Shown here one piece after another: positions 44,264-56,996 of a stretch of DNA of 64,000 bases. Under the pieces are notes generated by a model. It had not been told where the DNA came from. It made no database searches and was given only the letters and a program-made list of their open reading frames with translations. Source of the stretch: Neoaquamicrobium sediminum (GTDB lineage: Bacteria; Pseudomonadota; Alphaproteobacteria; Rhizobiales; Rhizobiaceae); assembly GCF_013240295.1 (NCBI RefSeq), contig NZ_JABETK010000002.1, forward strand, positions 1,364,001 through 1,428,000, written 5' to 3'. Numbering within the stretch: the stretch's first letter is position 1; each line of letters starts with the position of its first letter. Both the position numbers and the translations under genes were made by a program.

Positions 44264-44970
44264 GTGCGCTGCATGCTCCGCTCGATCGTCTCGTAGGCGC
44301 CGTTGATCGCGGCAAGCCGGCTGTTGGCGATCGCCAGGAATTCCTCAGGAACCCCGCGCGCGATCAGCCTGTCGGGATGGTTATCCGCCACCATGCGCCG
44401 ATATCTGGCGCGCACCTCCTCGAAGGGCGCCCCATGCTCCAGCCCCAGCACGAGCCACGGATCCTTTTCGCCGAGGATCGCGTGCCGCGACAGGATGCGC
44501 TCGAAATGTTGCTCGTCGATCTCGAAAATTTCCGCCACGCGCTGAAGAAACGCCACCTCGCGCTCATGGACGAACCCATCAGCCTTGGCGATGTGGAAGA
44601 GGCCATCGAGTATGTCTTCGAGCATGGCGCAATTGGGCTGGCCGGATCCGCACAGGCGCGCCATCCGCTCCGCATAGAGTTCGAAGCCGGCCACATCCTG
44701 CTTGGCGAGATCGAAGAGCCGCGCCACGTTGCGCGCCTGTTCCCGCGGCACTTCGAAAATCTGCTGGAAGGCACGGACTTCGGCCTGCGTGACAACGCCA
44801 TCGGCCTTCGCCATCTTCGCCGAAAGCGCGATCATCGCGATCGAAAAGGCCACACGCCGGCGCAGTTCGGGATCGCCCTCGAAGACGGTCCGCACGGCCT
44901 CGATCAGGTTCGACAGCGCATTCGCCGGAACGGTCGAGAGAAATTCGCTTATCCTGGCCCAGATCGACAT
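44260..44970 (-). CDS. DjlA-like protein with TerB and J domains
   Basis: A 236-aa co-chaperone. An N-terminal membrane-proximal amphipathic stretch and TerB-like helical domain (VAFSIAMIALSAKMAKADGV; VTQAEVRAFQQIF) are followed by a C-terminal J domain with the HPD motif (VADNHPDRLI, near 198), which stimulates DnaK ATPase. E. coli DjlA has a transmembrane helix; here none is obvious. Coupled to the amidase gene downstream, which suggests envelope quality control, by inference. Confidence 0.8.
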   Translation of the reverse strand: MSIWARISEFLSTVPANALSNLIEAVRTVFEGDPELRRRVAFSIAMIALSAKMAKADGVVTQAEVRAFQQIFEVPREQARNVARLFDLAKQDVAGFELYAERMARLCGSGQPNCAMLEDILDGLFHIAKADGFVHEREVAFLQRVAEIFEIDEQHFERILSRHAILGEKDPWLVLGLEHGAPFEEVRARYRRMVADNHPDRLIARGVPEEFLAIANSRLAAINGAYETIERSMQRT

Positions 44971-45042
44971 CCGGGCCTTCTTAAGGTGAATCGCCGTCGT
45001 TGACGAGATGGCAGGTAGTCGAAGTTGGACCGGTTGGACAAG

Positions 45043-45071
45043 AAAAAGGCCGGTCTGAAACCGGCCTTCTT
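45043..45071 (-). terminator. Rho-independent terminator of the small lipoprotein gene
   Basis: On the minus strand GGCCGGT-5 nt-ACCGGCC followed by TTTTT, 20 bp past the lipoprotein stop. Confidence 0.85.
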
Positions 45072-45090
45072 CGAGACTGCGCGCTTCGAC

Positions 45091-45261
45091 TTATTCGGTC
45101 GGAGCCGGCGCGGGAGCCGGTTCGGTCGGCTCGGGCTGCGCCATCGGCGCCTGCTGCTCCTGATCGGGCAGGCCCTGCGTGGTGGTGTTGTCCGTGTCGC
45201 TGCAGGCAGCAAGACCCATCAGAGCGATGGCGGAAGCGGAAGCGAGGATCAGCTTTTTCAT
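45091..45261 (-). CDS. small lipoprotein, 56 aa
   Basis: Too short for most ORF callers but well supported. ATG 45261 has a GAAGGAGA RBS, a signal peptide MKKLILASASAIALMGLAAC with a lipobox at Cys20, then an acidic, Gln/Pro-rich mature part (SDTDNTTTQGLPDQEQQAPM) ending in a PAPAPAPTE tail. A strong terminator follows. Probably a short periplasmic tether anchored in the membrane; no specific role known. Confidence 0.7.
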   Translation of the reverse strand: MKKLILASASAIALMGLAACSDTDNTTTQGLPDQEQQAPMAQPEPTEPAPAPAPTE

Positions 45262-45375
45262 TTCAAATCTCCTTCTTCATCGAGCGCTCGCCCCTCTCAA
45301 TTCAGACCGGGCACTCGACACAAAAATGCGTGAGCCGCCGTCCGGTTTCGTAACGTTGTGTGACTCTCTGTAAGG

Positions 45376-46299
45376 CTATTGGCGGCGGTAGAAGCGGCCA
45401 AGAATTGCGGGCGTGAGATACATCGGTATCTGGTAGCAGCCGATGAAGAGCAGGATCGGATCGATTGTCTCCTGCGGCAGCACCGTCAGAAAAAGTGCGA
45501 CGTTGCGGTTGCCCGCCACGATTCCGATGGCCGCTGCGCGACTTGCGAAGCCCGCGCGACGCGCCAGGGTGGCCGCAATAACCTGCAGCAGAAAGTTCAC
45601 CGCACACACCAGCGCCAGGACGCCCGCGAAGGTCAGCGGTGTCTGGCGGATCGCTGGCCCGACCGCCGACATCAGACCGATAACCACCACAGCCATCGCG
45701 ATGGCCGACAGTCCGTCGATGGACTGTATGGTTCTCTCACTTGGGTTGCGCAGCCAGAACGCGCGAAGCAGGAACGCTGCGCCGGTGGCTGCGATGATCA
45801 GAGCCATCAGGCCGCCTGCAGCCGTCAGCACGGCGCGCGCCTCGCCGAAGGCCGGTGACAGCCAGAAGACTGGAAGCACGGTGAGCGGCAGAAGCGCGGT
45901 ACCCACCACGATCTGGCGCAGGGCGGGCGCCGGATCATTTCCGGTCATGATCGCGAGGTTCGGACTGCCGGTCACCGGCGCAGCCGCCAGCATCAGAACG
46001 AAAAATGTAGCCAGCGCAGCGCCCGACAGGCCAAGAACTGCAAAAAGCAGGATTGCCGAGATGGGCAATACCACCTGAAGCACGGTTGCAAGTCCGACCG
46101 AGGCACCGAGATCGCCCAGCGCCCCGACCGCCTGCCGATGCCCGACACGCAGCGCCGCCAGAAACAGCAGGCTGGCAATCATGCCGGCGATCCATGGCCG
46201 CATGGCAAGCGCAAGGTCGGGCAAGGCAATGCCGGCTGCCAGACCCAGCACCAGCACCAGCCGGCCGTGACGCGCCGCGGCGGCAAGAAATGCGTGCAC
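45376..46299 (-). CDS. bile acid:sodium symporter (BASS) family transporter
   Basis: A 307-aa hydrophobic protein with nine or ten membrane helices, for example GRLVLVLGLAAGIALPDLAL and VLQVVLPISAILLFAVLGLS. The conserved discontinuous-helix motifs PVTGSPNLAIMTGNDPAPAL and GIVAGNRNVALFLTVLP match BASS-family proteins. GTG 46299 is the likely start; the open frame extends into the MarR gene. It lies 13 bp after marR, so cotranscription is likely. Substrate unknown. Confidence 0.75.
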   Translation of the reverse strand: MHAFLAAAARHGRLVLVLGLAAGIALPDLALAMRPWIAGMIASLLFLAALRVGHRQAVGALGDLGASVGLATVLQVVLPISAILLFAVLGLSGAALATFFVLMLAAAPVTGSPNLAIMTGNDPAPALRQIVVGTALLPLTVLPVFWLSPAFGEARAVLTAAGGLMALIIAATGAAFLLRAFWLRNPSERTIQSIDGLSAIAMAVVVIGLMSAVGPAIRQTPLTFAGVLALVCAVNFLLQVIAATLARRAGFASRAAAIGIVAGNRNVALFLTVLPQETIDPILLFIGCYQIPMYLTPAILGRFYRRQ

Positions 46300-46312
46300 G
46301 GCCGCTACACTC

Positions 46313-46831
46313 TCAAAGCGATGCGGCGGTACGCGCCGCCTGATCGTAGTGGCCCGAAAGAGCGCGCAGCGTGGCGGCCACATTCGAGATCGCCCTGGGA
46401 TCGAGGCCCAGGCCCTTGACGGATTCGACCAGCAACGCCTCCCGCACGGAGCGATAGCGAATGCAGGCTTCCACGCCCTTGGCCGTGGCGCCGACAAGCT
46501 TTTCCTTGCCCGAGCGCGTGCTTTTGACCAGTCCGCGTTTTTCCAGCTTCTTGATGGCGTAGATGACGACGTGCGTGTCTTCGATGCCGAGCATGATGCA
46601 GAGGTCGGAGAGCCGCTTCGGCCGGCCGCGATGGTTGGCCGAATGCAGCACCTGAACGTCTATCGAGGTCAGGCCCGGCTCGCCCGCCGCCGTCATACAG
46701 CGCACCATCCAGCGCTCGAAGGCGTTGCCCGCCAGCGTCATGCCGAATTCGAGTTCGGAGAGCGCCGGCAGCGCCCCATCGGCGAGATGTGCCGACGAGA
46801 CGATCGGTCCGAAATCGGTTTTCTCCGTCAT
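46313..46831 (-). CDS. MarR-type winged-helix regulator
   Basis: A 172-aa DNA-binding protein. The winged helix runs from TSIDVQVLHSANHRGRPKRL through SDLCIMLGIEDTHVVIYAIK (recognition helix) to KLEKRGLVKSTRSGKEKLVG (wing). It lies 22 bp after the TRAP genes in the same direction, so it probably controls them and the divergent 5-oxoprolinase gene; the nested inverted repeat at 49822-49869 is the candidate site. This link is inference. Confidence 0.8.
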   Translation of the reverse strand: MTEKTDFGPIVSSAHLADGALPALSELEFGMTLAGNAFERWMVRCMTAAGEPGLTSIDVQVLHSANHRGRPKRLSDLCIMLGIEDTHVVIYAIKKLEKRGLVKSTRSGKEKLVGATAKGVEACIRYRSVREALLVESVKGLGLDPRAISNVAATLRALSGHYDQAARTAASL

Positions 46832-46853
46832 GGCTCTCCTCCAACCATTATGA

Positions 46854-48159
46854 TCAGCCTGCGAACATGGTCCTTGGCAACCACAGCGCCACGTCCGGGA
46901 AGATGGCGAGAATGATCACCATGATCGCCATCAGCAGAAAGAACGGCAGCGTCGCCCGGGCTATCTCGAACAGGTCCCTGCCCGTCAGCCCCTGTATCAC
47001 GAACAGATTGAAGCCGACCGGCGGGGTGATCTGCGCCATCTCGACGACGATGACGAGGTAGATGCCGAACCACACAAGGTCGAAGCCTGCCGCCGAAACC
47101 AGCGGCATGATGACGGCGGTGGTCAGCACAACCATGGAGATGCCGTCGAGGAAACAGCCAAGCATGATGAACAGCAGCGTCAGCGCGGCCAGCAGCATCA
47201 TCGGCGAAAGGCCGAGTTCGCCGATCCAGGTCGCAAGCTGTCGCGGCAGGCCGGTAAAGCCCATCGCGGTCGTCAGGATGTCGGCGCCAGCCAGAATGAA
47301 CGCGATCATGCAGGAGGTGACGGTCGCCGCCATCAGGCCTTCCTTGAAGCGCGTCCAGTCGAGCGCGCCCTGCGCGCGCGCCAGCACCAGGCTCAGCGCT
47401 ACGCCGACAACCGCAGCCTCGGTCGGCGATGCGATCCCGCCATAGATGGAGCCGATCACTCCAAGGATGAGCATCGCCACGGGCAGCAGCTCGCGCACCG
47501 CCGAAAGCTTGTGCCACCACGAGGTCCGCTCGTCCGGCGGCGGCATCTTGCTAGGGTTGAGAAGCGCCCACAGAGCGACATAGCCCATGAACAGCGTTGC
47601 CAGCACCAGGCCCGGTATGACGCCGGCGACGAACAGCCGTGCAATCGATTCCTCGACTGCCGCGCCATAGACGATCAGGATGATCGACGGCGGGATCAGC
47701 AGCCCCAGCGTACCGGAGCCGGCAAGACTGCCGATGGCCAGACGGTCGTCGTAACCCCGCTTCTGCAGCTCCGGCAGCGAAATCTTGCCGACCGTGGCCG
47801 TGGTCGCCGCCGAAGAGCCCGATACGGCCGCGAACACCGCGCAGCCAAGCACGTTGACGTGGGCGAGCCTGCCGGGAATGCGGCGCACGAAGGGTGAAAT
47901 GCCGGCGAACATGTTCTCCGAGAGGCGCGAGCGGAACAATATTTCGCCCATCCAGATGAACATCGGCAGCGCCGTCAGGTCCCCAGGATATGGACGAACT
48001 CCACAAGGAGGTCGCCATTACCTGCGCTGCCGGGATGGCAGGCTTTGAGGCCAGCGCCACCAGGGCTACGAGCGACAGTGAAAACGCGATCCACAGACCG
48101 AGCGCCAGCGCCGCGAACATCACGACGATGAGCAGCAGCGACAGTTCGAAAACGCCCAT
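46854..48159 (-). CDS. dctM: TRAP transporter large permease DctM (apparent frameshift)
   Basis: Twelve-helix ion-coupled permease subunit of a tripartite periplasmic carrier. The N-terminal frame (FELSLLLIVVMFAALALGLW) runs to SSSISW. The second (ALPMFIWMGEILFRSRLSEN, LGCAVFAAVSGSSAATTATV, GTLGLLIPPSIILIVYG) continues. Here one base too many is present: removing one G from a G4 run (about 47982-47985) gives SWDLTALPMFIWMGE and 434 aa. The only +1 case among the frameshifts in the window. It starts 3 bp after dctQ. Confidence 0.9.
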
Positions 48160-48162
48160 CGC

Positions 48163-48696
48163 TCAGGCCTCCGTCCGGCTCTGGATGTAGACCCTGCGGG
48201 TCCATGCCTGCACCGTCACATCGACGAGCGCAATCGTGAGCACGGCAAGGCCAACCGTCATCAGGCCCTGCGGCAACGCCAGCGGCACCGGCACTATGCC
48301 GTAGGACACGTCGTTGAAGTTCCAGCTTCTGATCGTCAGCCGTGCCAGCGCCACAGTCGCGTAGAGCGACAACGCTGCCCCCGCCATGCCGAGCAAGGTT
48401 TCGACCACGTGGCGGGCAACGCCGCCCAGCCGGTTGACCAGCACGCCGACGCGGATATGACCTCCGGTCACGAGCGTGTGGGCGAGCGCCAGAAAGCTCG
48501 CAGTGCCGAGCAGGAAGCCACAGATTTCCGCAATGGACGGGACCCTGATCCCCAGCGGCTGCAGGTCCACAAGTCGCAAGCCGACATCAAGCAGTCGCGC
48601 GGATACCTGGATGGCCACCAGGGCGAAGATCATGAAGATCGCAATCGCGGCCGCCCAGCCGGCGACGCGATAGAGTGCGTCGAGAAAACGCCGCAT
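48163..48696 (-). CDS. dctQ: TRAP transporter small permease DctQ
   Basis: A 177-aa protein with four membrane helices (VAGWAAAIAIFMIFALVAIQ; AEICGFLLGTASFLALAHTL; VVETLLGMAGAALSLYATVA; GLMTVGLAVLTIALVDVTVQ), as usual for DctQ. Sits between dctP and dctM. Confidence 0.87.
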   Translation of the reverse strand: MRRFLDALYRVAGWAAAIAIFMIFALVAIQVSARLLDVGLRLVDLQPLGIRVPSIAEICGFLLGTASFLALAHTLVTGGHIRVGVLVNRLGGVARHVVETLLGMAGAALSLYATVALARLTIRSWNFNDVSYGIVPVPLALPQGLMTVGLAVLTIALVDVTVQAWTRRVYIQSRTEA

Positions 48697-48771
48697 GGGA
48701 CTTTCCCTTGAGAGAGGCGGGTATCCGGGCGGCGATCCTCGCCACCCGAACGGCTGTCCGCATTGCAGCGC

Positions 48772-49752
48772 TTAGTTGCCGCGGTAGGTCTGCAACAGAG
48801 CTTCGCCGTCGGCGCCAGCCCGCTCTTTCCACTCCTCGGTGATGGTCTCGCCAATCTTGGCGAAATCGGCCTTCAGCTCGTCGGAGGGATTGACGACGGT
48901 GACGCCGTTGTCGGCGAGCGCCTTCGTCTTGTCCTGCGTCTCCGTCTGCGACATCTCCCAGCCGCGTGTCTCGGCTTCCGCTGCCGCCTCGAGCACCGCG
49001 CTCTTGACGTCGTCACCCAGGGCGTCGAAGGCCGCCTTGTTGACGATCACCATGTTGCGCGGCAGCCAAGCCTGCGTGTCGTGGTAGTGGGTCAGGAAGT
49101 CCCAGGCCTTGGAATCGACGCCCGTTGACGGCGACGTGATCATCGCCTCGACGCGGCCGGTGGCGAACGCCGTCGGAATGTCGGAGGCCTCGATCTGCGT
49201 CGGCACCATGCCGGCGAGTTCGGCGACGCGCTCGGTGCCGAGATTGTAGGCGCGGAACTTCAGGCCCTCGAGTTCGGAGAGCGCGGTCACTTCCTTCTTG
49301 GCAAAGATGCCCTGCGGCGGCCACGGCACCGAGAACAGGAGCTGCAGGCCCTGCTCGCCGAGCAGCTTTTCGAGGTATGGCCGCTGCGCGTCATAGAGCT
49401 TCTTCGACAGTTCGTAGCTCGACGCGAGGAACGGTACGGAGTCGACGCCGAAGATCGGGCTTTCGTTTTCAAGGCGCGATACCAGCAGTTCACCGGCAGG
49501 CACGATGCCGTCGCGAACTGAGGTCTTGATCTCCGGATGGGCGATCAGTGACTGGTTCGAATGAACGGTGATCTTGAGTTCGCCGCCGGTCTTTTCGCCA
49601 ACGTCTTCTGCAAACTGCATGACGTTGCGGGTGTGGAAATTGCCGTCAGGATAGGGCGTCGGCAGATCCCAGGCGGTCTGCGCGAAGGCTGCGCTGGTGA
49701 CGAAGAGGCCGCCGGCGAGAAGGCCAGCCGCGAGCGGTGCACGGTATTTCAT
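48772..49752 (-). CDS. dctP: TRAP transporter substrate-binding protein DctP
   Basis: A 326-aa periplasmic binding protein. A signal peptide (MKYRAPLAAGLLAGGLFVTS, cleavage after AFA) is followed by the DctP fold: ITVHSNQSLIAHPEIKTSVR, GVDSVPFLASSYELSKKLYD and the ligand-carboxylate Arg region (LEGLKFRAYNLGTERVAELA). First gene of the transporter operon, divergent from the 5-oxoprolinase gene, which hints that a 5-oxoproline- or hydantoin-like compound is carried. Confidence 0.9.
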   Translation of the reverse strand: MKYRAPLAAGLLAGGLFVTSAAFAQTAWDLPTPYPDGNFHTRNVMQFAEDVGEKTGGELKITVHSNQSLIAHPEIKTSVRDGIVPAGELLVSRLENESPIFGVDSVPFLASSYELSKKLYDAQRPYLEKLLGEQGLQLLFSVPWPPQGIFAKKEVTALSELEGLKFRAYNLGTERVAELAGMVPTQIEASDIPTAFATGRVEAMITSPSTGVDSKAWDFLTHYHDTQAWLPRNMVIVNKAAFDALGDDVKSAVLEAAAEAETRGWEMSQTETQDKTKALADNGVTVVNPSDELKADFAKIGETITEEWKERAGADGEALLQTYRGN

Positions 49753-49821
49753 GTCGTTCCCCTTTTCATCTTAATGCTTCGACTTCTGTGTCCGGAGCAT
49801 GCCGCGTTTCTCCGGCAGATG

Positions 49822-49869
49822 CCAACGTTGACAGTTTATCGAGAAATCGTCAATAAGTTTTGACGTTGG
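49822..49869. promoter_or_regulatory. nested inverted repeats in TRAP / 5-oxoprolinase divergent promoter
   Basis: Outer arms CCAACGT (49822-49828) and ACGTTGG (49863-49869); inner arms TTGAC (49828-49832) and GTCAA (49849-49853). It lies between dctP (start 49752) and the oxoprolinase gene (start 49911). Suits a dimeric repressor such as the operon's MarR protein. Confidence 0.5.
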
Positions 49870-49910
49870 GGTATCCGGACGTCGGACCCCGCCAGAGGGA
49901 GACAAGAAAA

Positions 49911-53577
<3,667 letters not shown>

Positions 53578-53606
<29 letters not shown>

Positions 53607-53970
53607 AGCAGCGAGATCACTCGAGACGGGTGCGCATCTTTCTCCAAGCGATGCATGGAAAGACGCCGCCATCTGTGAGTACCCCACGCAAGCGGCATCA
53701 AGGAAAAAGGCTTGCCCTCGCGGAGCATTCATCGGCCTCTGTGAGGCAGATCTTATTCGCGGCGCTACGAGCACTAAGTTACACAGTCCATCGAGAAATG
53801 GGGAGTACGCCGTAGCGGCGGCGAATGTCCTTCGCGACAATCCCCACCTAGCCACTGACAAGAAGGCACTTTGGCTCATCGCTTGCCCCGACCAGCCGAA
53901 GAGACCTAACAACCAGATGGATGTCGTGATTGCGCTTTACAATGCTGGTTTGCTCCAATTGGAAAGATAA
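53578..53970 (+). CDS. DUF6979-like hypothetical protein
   Basis: A 130-aa soluble protein beginning [20 protein letters not shown]. From memory it resembles proteins annotated DUF6979, with the segment [20 protein letters not shown] and the end [23 protein letters not shown] 53578 is chosen on that homology; the longer reading from 53281 lies inside the oxoprolinase gene in another frame. Base composition is clearly less GC-rich than its neighbours, with many A/T third positions, which suggests acquisition by transfer. Function unknown. Confidence 0.6.
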
Positions 53971-54041
53971 CACCGCCTAGAAGCGCCACGGATTTCACCG
54001 AAATACCCACGACCTCGGCAAATGAACCCCCATTGAATATC

Positions 54042-54431
54042 TTATTCCAGATTGGTCTGGATCCAGCGCGGCGACAGGTGGATGTCGAGCGTCTGGAGGC
54101 GTCCGGGACCGAGGTTGATGAACCTGTGCGGCACCGCGGCGGGGGCCATCACCGTGTCGCCCGCCTCGGCGTCGATCGTCTGGTCGCCCACAAAGAAGCG
54201 CGCGCGGCCTGTCTGGACGACGAACACCTCGTCGTAAGGATGGATATGCAGCACCGGCCCGACCCCCGGCTCGTCGTTGCCGTAGGTCAGCACCGTAATC
54301 TGCGTTGCAAGGGTCTCGCCGTTGATCGAGCCACGGTACGGCCCGTCAATCGTGGCATCGAAAAGCCGCGCCTTGGCGGGTGGGCGACCGTCGGGTGTGA
54401 CGGTCGCCGGGTCGAAGTCGCGTCGTGTCAT
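54042..54431 (-). CDS. cupin-domain protein
   Basis: A 129-aa small beta-barrel protein with the two cupin motifs: VGPVLHIHPYDEVFVVQTGR (metal-type His-His-Glu) and DTVMAPAAVPHRFINLGP (second His). Cupins bind a metal or small ligand; role unknown. It is the third of four minus-strand genes here, 62 bp after the SRPBCC gene. Confidence 0.75.
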   Translation of the reverse strand: MTRRDFDPATVTPDGRPPAKARLFDATIDGPYRGSINGETLATQITVLTYGNDEPGVGPVLHIHPYDEVFVVQTGRARFFVGDQTIDAEAGDTVMAPAAVPHRFINLGPGRLQTLDIHLSPRWIQTNLE

Positions 54432-54493
54432 GTGGCCTCCTCTAATGGAAGGCGGAGGATGATCGACGCGACGCCGGGAGGCAAGATGGGGCC

Positions 54494-54979
54494 TCAGGCC
54501 GCGAGCTTGCCCGCCGCGATAAGCTCTTCCATCCGCGCGTAGCTCGCCTCCATGCCCTGGTCCATGCCGGTGGCAAGCATCGCCTCGCGCGTCGCGCTAT
54601 CGGGCAGCGTCATGCGCATGGTCATCAGCGTGCCGTCGCCGTCCGGCGCGAAACGCGTCTCGATATGATTGTCCGGCGTGGGGTCGGGCAGGTGCATGCG
54701 CTCGACATGCTCGATACGGCTGAACGGCTCCAGCGCAATATATTCACCGGTGAGGTGGAACCCGTTGCCGTTGCCGTCCGACCATGCGTAGCGGACGTTA
54801 CCGCCCGGCTTCGCCTCGTTGATGCACTCGGTCATTGTCCAGCCGTCCGGGCCCAGCATCCACTTGCGGATCAGCTCCGACTCGGTATGCGCACGATAGA
54901 CCGTCTCGGGGCGCGCGGCGAAATGACGGGTGACGACGACATGAGTATCGCCCTCGGTGACGAGCTTCAGTTTGCTCAT
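54494..54979 (-). CDS. SRPBCC / AHSA1-type protein
   Basis: A 161-aa START-like protein with HFAARPETVYRAHTESELIR, the conserved KWMLGPDGWTMTECINEAKP and GGNVRYAWSDGNGNGFHLTG, and FSRIEHVERM. Family proteins bind hydrophobic ligands; those next to ArsR regulators are common and mostly uncharacterised. ATG overlaps the arsR stop (ATGA), so translation is coupled. Confidence 0.82.
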   Translation of the reverse strand: MSKLKLVTEGDTHVVVTRHFAARPETVYRAHTESELIRKWMLGPDGWTMTECINEAKPGGNVRYAWSDGNGNGFHLTGEYIALEPFSRIEHVERMHLPDPTPDNHIETRFAPDGDGTLMTMRMTLPDSATREAMLATGMDQGMEASYARMEELIAAGKLAA

Positions 54980-55314
54980 TGGTCTTCCTTTCCTTCGTTC
55001 TGTTCAAGTTCTGCCAGGACTGCGTCGAGCCGGTCGTAATTGGCCTCCATCGCCTTCCTCAGCCAGTCGAGCCAGCGGTCGATCTCTTTGATCGCCTGTG
55101 GCGCCAGACGGCATGGCCGTTTCGCGCCCTCCACCCTCCGCGTGATCAGCCCCGCCCCTTCCAGCACCTTGAGATGCCGGGAGATTGCGGGCTGCGACAT
55201 CGCGAACGGCTCCGCCAGTTCCATCACCGTCGCCTCGCCGGTTGCGAGCCTTGAAAGGATCGCGCGCCGGGTCGGGTCCGACAAAGCCGCAAACGCGGCA
55301 TCGAGAGTGCTCAT
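54976..55314 (-). CDS. ArsR-family winged-helix regulator
   Basis: A 112-aa repressor. The helix-turn-helix is AEPFAMSQPAISRHLKVLEG and the wing LITRRVEGAKRPCRLAPQAI. No CxC metal-site Cys in helix alpha3, so it probably senses something other than arsenite. ATG 55314 is preferred to the in-frame TTG at 55320 because AGGAG lies 9 bases upstream. A perfect nested palindrome lies immediately upstream. Confidence 0.87.
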   Translation of the reverse strand: MSTLDAAFAALSDPTRRAILSRLATGEATVMELAEPFAMSQPAISRHLKVLEGAGLITRRVEGAKRPCRLAPQAIKEIDRWLDWLRKAMEANYDRLDAVLAELEQNEGKEDQ

Positions 55315-55328
55315 CTCCAATCACTCCT

Positions 55329-55360
55329 ATAACTTCAATGTTATATAACACATAAGTTAT
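55329..55360. promoter_or_regulatory. ArsR-type operator palindrome
   Basis: Outer arms ATAACTT (55329-55335) and AAGTTAT (55354-55360) enclose a perfect inner palindrome TGTTATATAACA (55339-55350). It begins 15 bp upstream of the arsR start and is the only strongly AT-rich stretch nearby, fitting autoregulation. Confidence 0.65.
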
Positions 55361-55436
55361 GTCAATGGGAAAAATCCGTTTGCATGCGCCGACCGCCCGG
55401 GCGCATCAGTGTCGTCAGAAAATCGGAAGCCTGCGC

Positions 55437-56810
55437 CTAGTCGTTTTCGCCAGGCAGCAACGCTGCGAGCGCGGCGACAAGCGGTTCCGGTCGATGACCG
55501 AGCTTCGAAGGCGTCAGACCGAGCCTGACCACCACCAACCTTTGCGACGGCACGACGGCCACGGTCTGTCCGTCATGCCCCCGCAGCCAGAACGTATCTT
55601 CGGGAAGCCCCGGCGCTGCGGCCCCGGCGTCCGAGCCCTCCAGCCAGACTTGCCCGCGCCCGTATTTGCCGTCGGAGGCCGGCGCCTCTTCGCGCATCCA
55701 CGACACAAACCCTTCCGGAAGAACCTGCTGCCCTCGCCACTCGCCTTCATCGAGCAGGAACTGCCCGAACCGGGCCCAATCGCGTCCGGTCGCATAGAGA
55801 TAGGATGAGCCGACGAAGGTGCCGCTTGCATCGGGCTCCAGCACCGCGCTGGTCATGCCGATGGGCGCAAAGAGCGCTTCGCGCGGAAAGGCGAACGCTT
55901 CGGCCGGATCCTCGAAGGCATTCTGCCAGATGCGCGAAAGGAGAACGGTCGTGCCGCTGGAATAGCTGAAGGTCTCGCCGATCGCTCCCGCCAGCGGCTT
56001 GTCGGCCGCGAATGCCGCCATGTCCGGCTGCAGGTAGAGCATGCGGGTCACATCGGTGACGTCGCCATAGTCCTCGTTGAATTCCAGCCCGCTCGACATC
56101 GCCATAAGGTCGGCGATGGTGATCGTTCCGCGCTCGTCGACGTCCCATTCCTCGAACAGCCCGTCCTGGTCGAGCGACAGCCTGCCCTCGCCGACCAGCG
56201 CGCCGATGATGGCAGCGGTCAAGCTCTTGGTCATCGACCAGCCCAGCAGCGGCGTCTCCGGCCCTGAGCCGTCGCCATAGCGTTCGCCGACAATGCGCCC
56301 ATTGTGAACCACGACGACGGCGCGCATGCCAGGACCGGTCAACGCCGCATCGTCCAGCACGGCGGCAAGCGCGGGGTCCTGCGATGCCTCGACACGCTCG
56401 CCGAACGGCCACAGTGCATTCGGGTTCGGCGTCCCGGCTGCCGGAATCGGCCCCAACGCCGCAAGTTCCGCGCCGGCCGGCAGGGTCGCACAGCCCGCAC
56501 CCTCGCGGTAAACGGCGCGTCCCTCTCCGAACAGCCTGAGAAGCTTGGCCGAAACGCTGCCGGCCGCCTCGTCCACGTCAACGTAGATGTATTTCAGCAG
56601 CGGGTGCCCAGGCGCCTGCACGTCGAGCGCCAGCACGGCCTGTGCATCGCGTCCGGCCAGGAAATGATTGGAACACACGATCTTGGCCGAATAGGCGGTT
56701 CCCACCCGGATCAGCGCAGGCGGCGCGAAGTAGAGCCAGCCCGCGGCTCCCACCACCACGAGCACGACGAGAAGCAGCAGCCCCTTGAGTATCTTGCCGA
56801 CGATTCGCAT
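55437..56810 (-). CDS. serine hydrolase, beta-lactamase class C / 6-aminohexanoate-dimer hydrolase type
   Basis: A 457-aa membrane-anchored or exported hydrolase. The N-terminal helix (ILKGLLLLVVLVVVGAAGWL) has no obvious cleavage site. The SxxK nucleophile is in LLGWSMTKSLTAAIIGALVG (near 191), the YxS-like element in FSYSSGTTVLLSR and a third motif in DTFWLRGHDGQTVAVVPSQR. Physiological substrate unknown; many such proteins are esterases or D-amino-peptidases rather than true beta-lactamases. Confidence 0.8.
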   Translation of the reverse strand: MRIVGKILKGLLLLVVLVVVGAAGWLYFAPPALIRVGTAYSAKIVCSNHFLAGRDAQAVLALDVQAPGHPLLKYIYVDVDEAAGSVSAKLLRLFGEGRAVYREGAGCATLPAGAELAALGPIPAAGTPNPNALWPFGERVEASQDPALAAVLDDAALTGPGMRAVVVVHNGRIVGERYGDGSGPETPLLGWSMTKSLTAAIIGALVGEGRLSLDQDGLFEEWDVDERGTITIADLMAMSSGLEFNEDYGDVTDVTRMLYLQPDMAAFAADKPLAGAIGETFSYSSGTTVLLSRIWQNAFEDPAEAFAFPREALFAPIGMTSAVLEPDASGTFVGSSYLYATGRDWARFGQFLLDEGEWRGQQVLPEGFVSWMREEAPASDGKYGRGQVWLEGSDAGAAAPGLPEDTFWLRGHDGQTVAVVPSQRLVVVRLGLTPSKLGHRPEPLVAALAALLPGEND

Positions 56811-56996
56811 CTTTCCCCGCTCACCCCATGACTTTGTCGTGAACTCTTGGCAGGAAGCGACGGAAAATCAATGCTTTCGGTGATGAGGCAGCAGCGCGCG
56901 CCGGCGGCGCGGATGACGGACCGGCAGGCATCGATTATTGCTGACCTTGGTGCGCAGGCGATTCGAACGCTGCCGCAATGGACCTCGGGGGATTTG

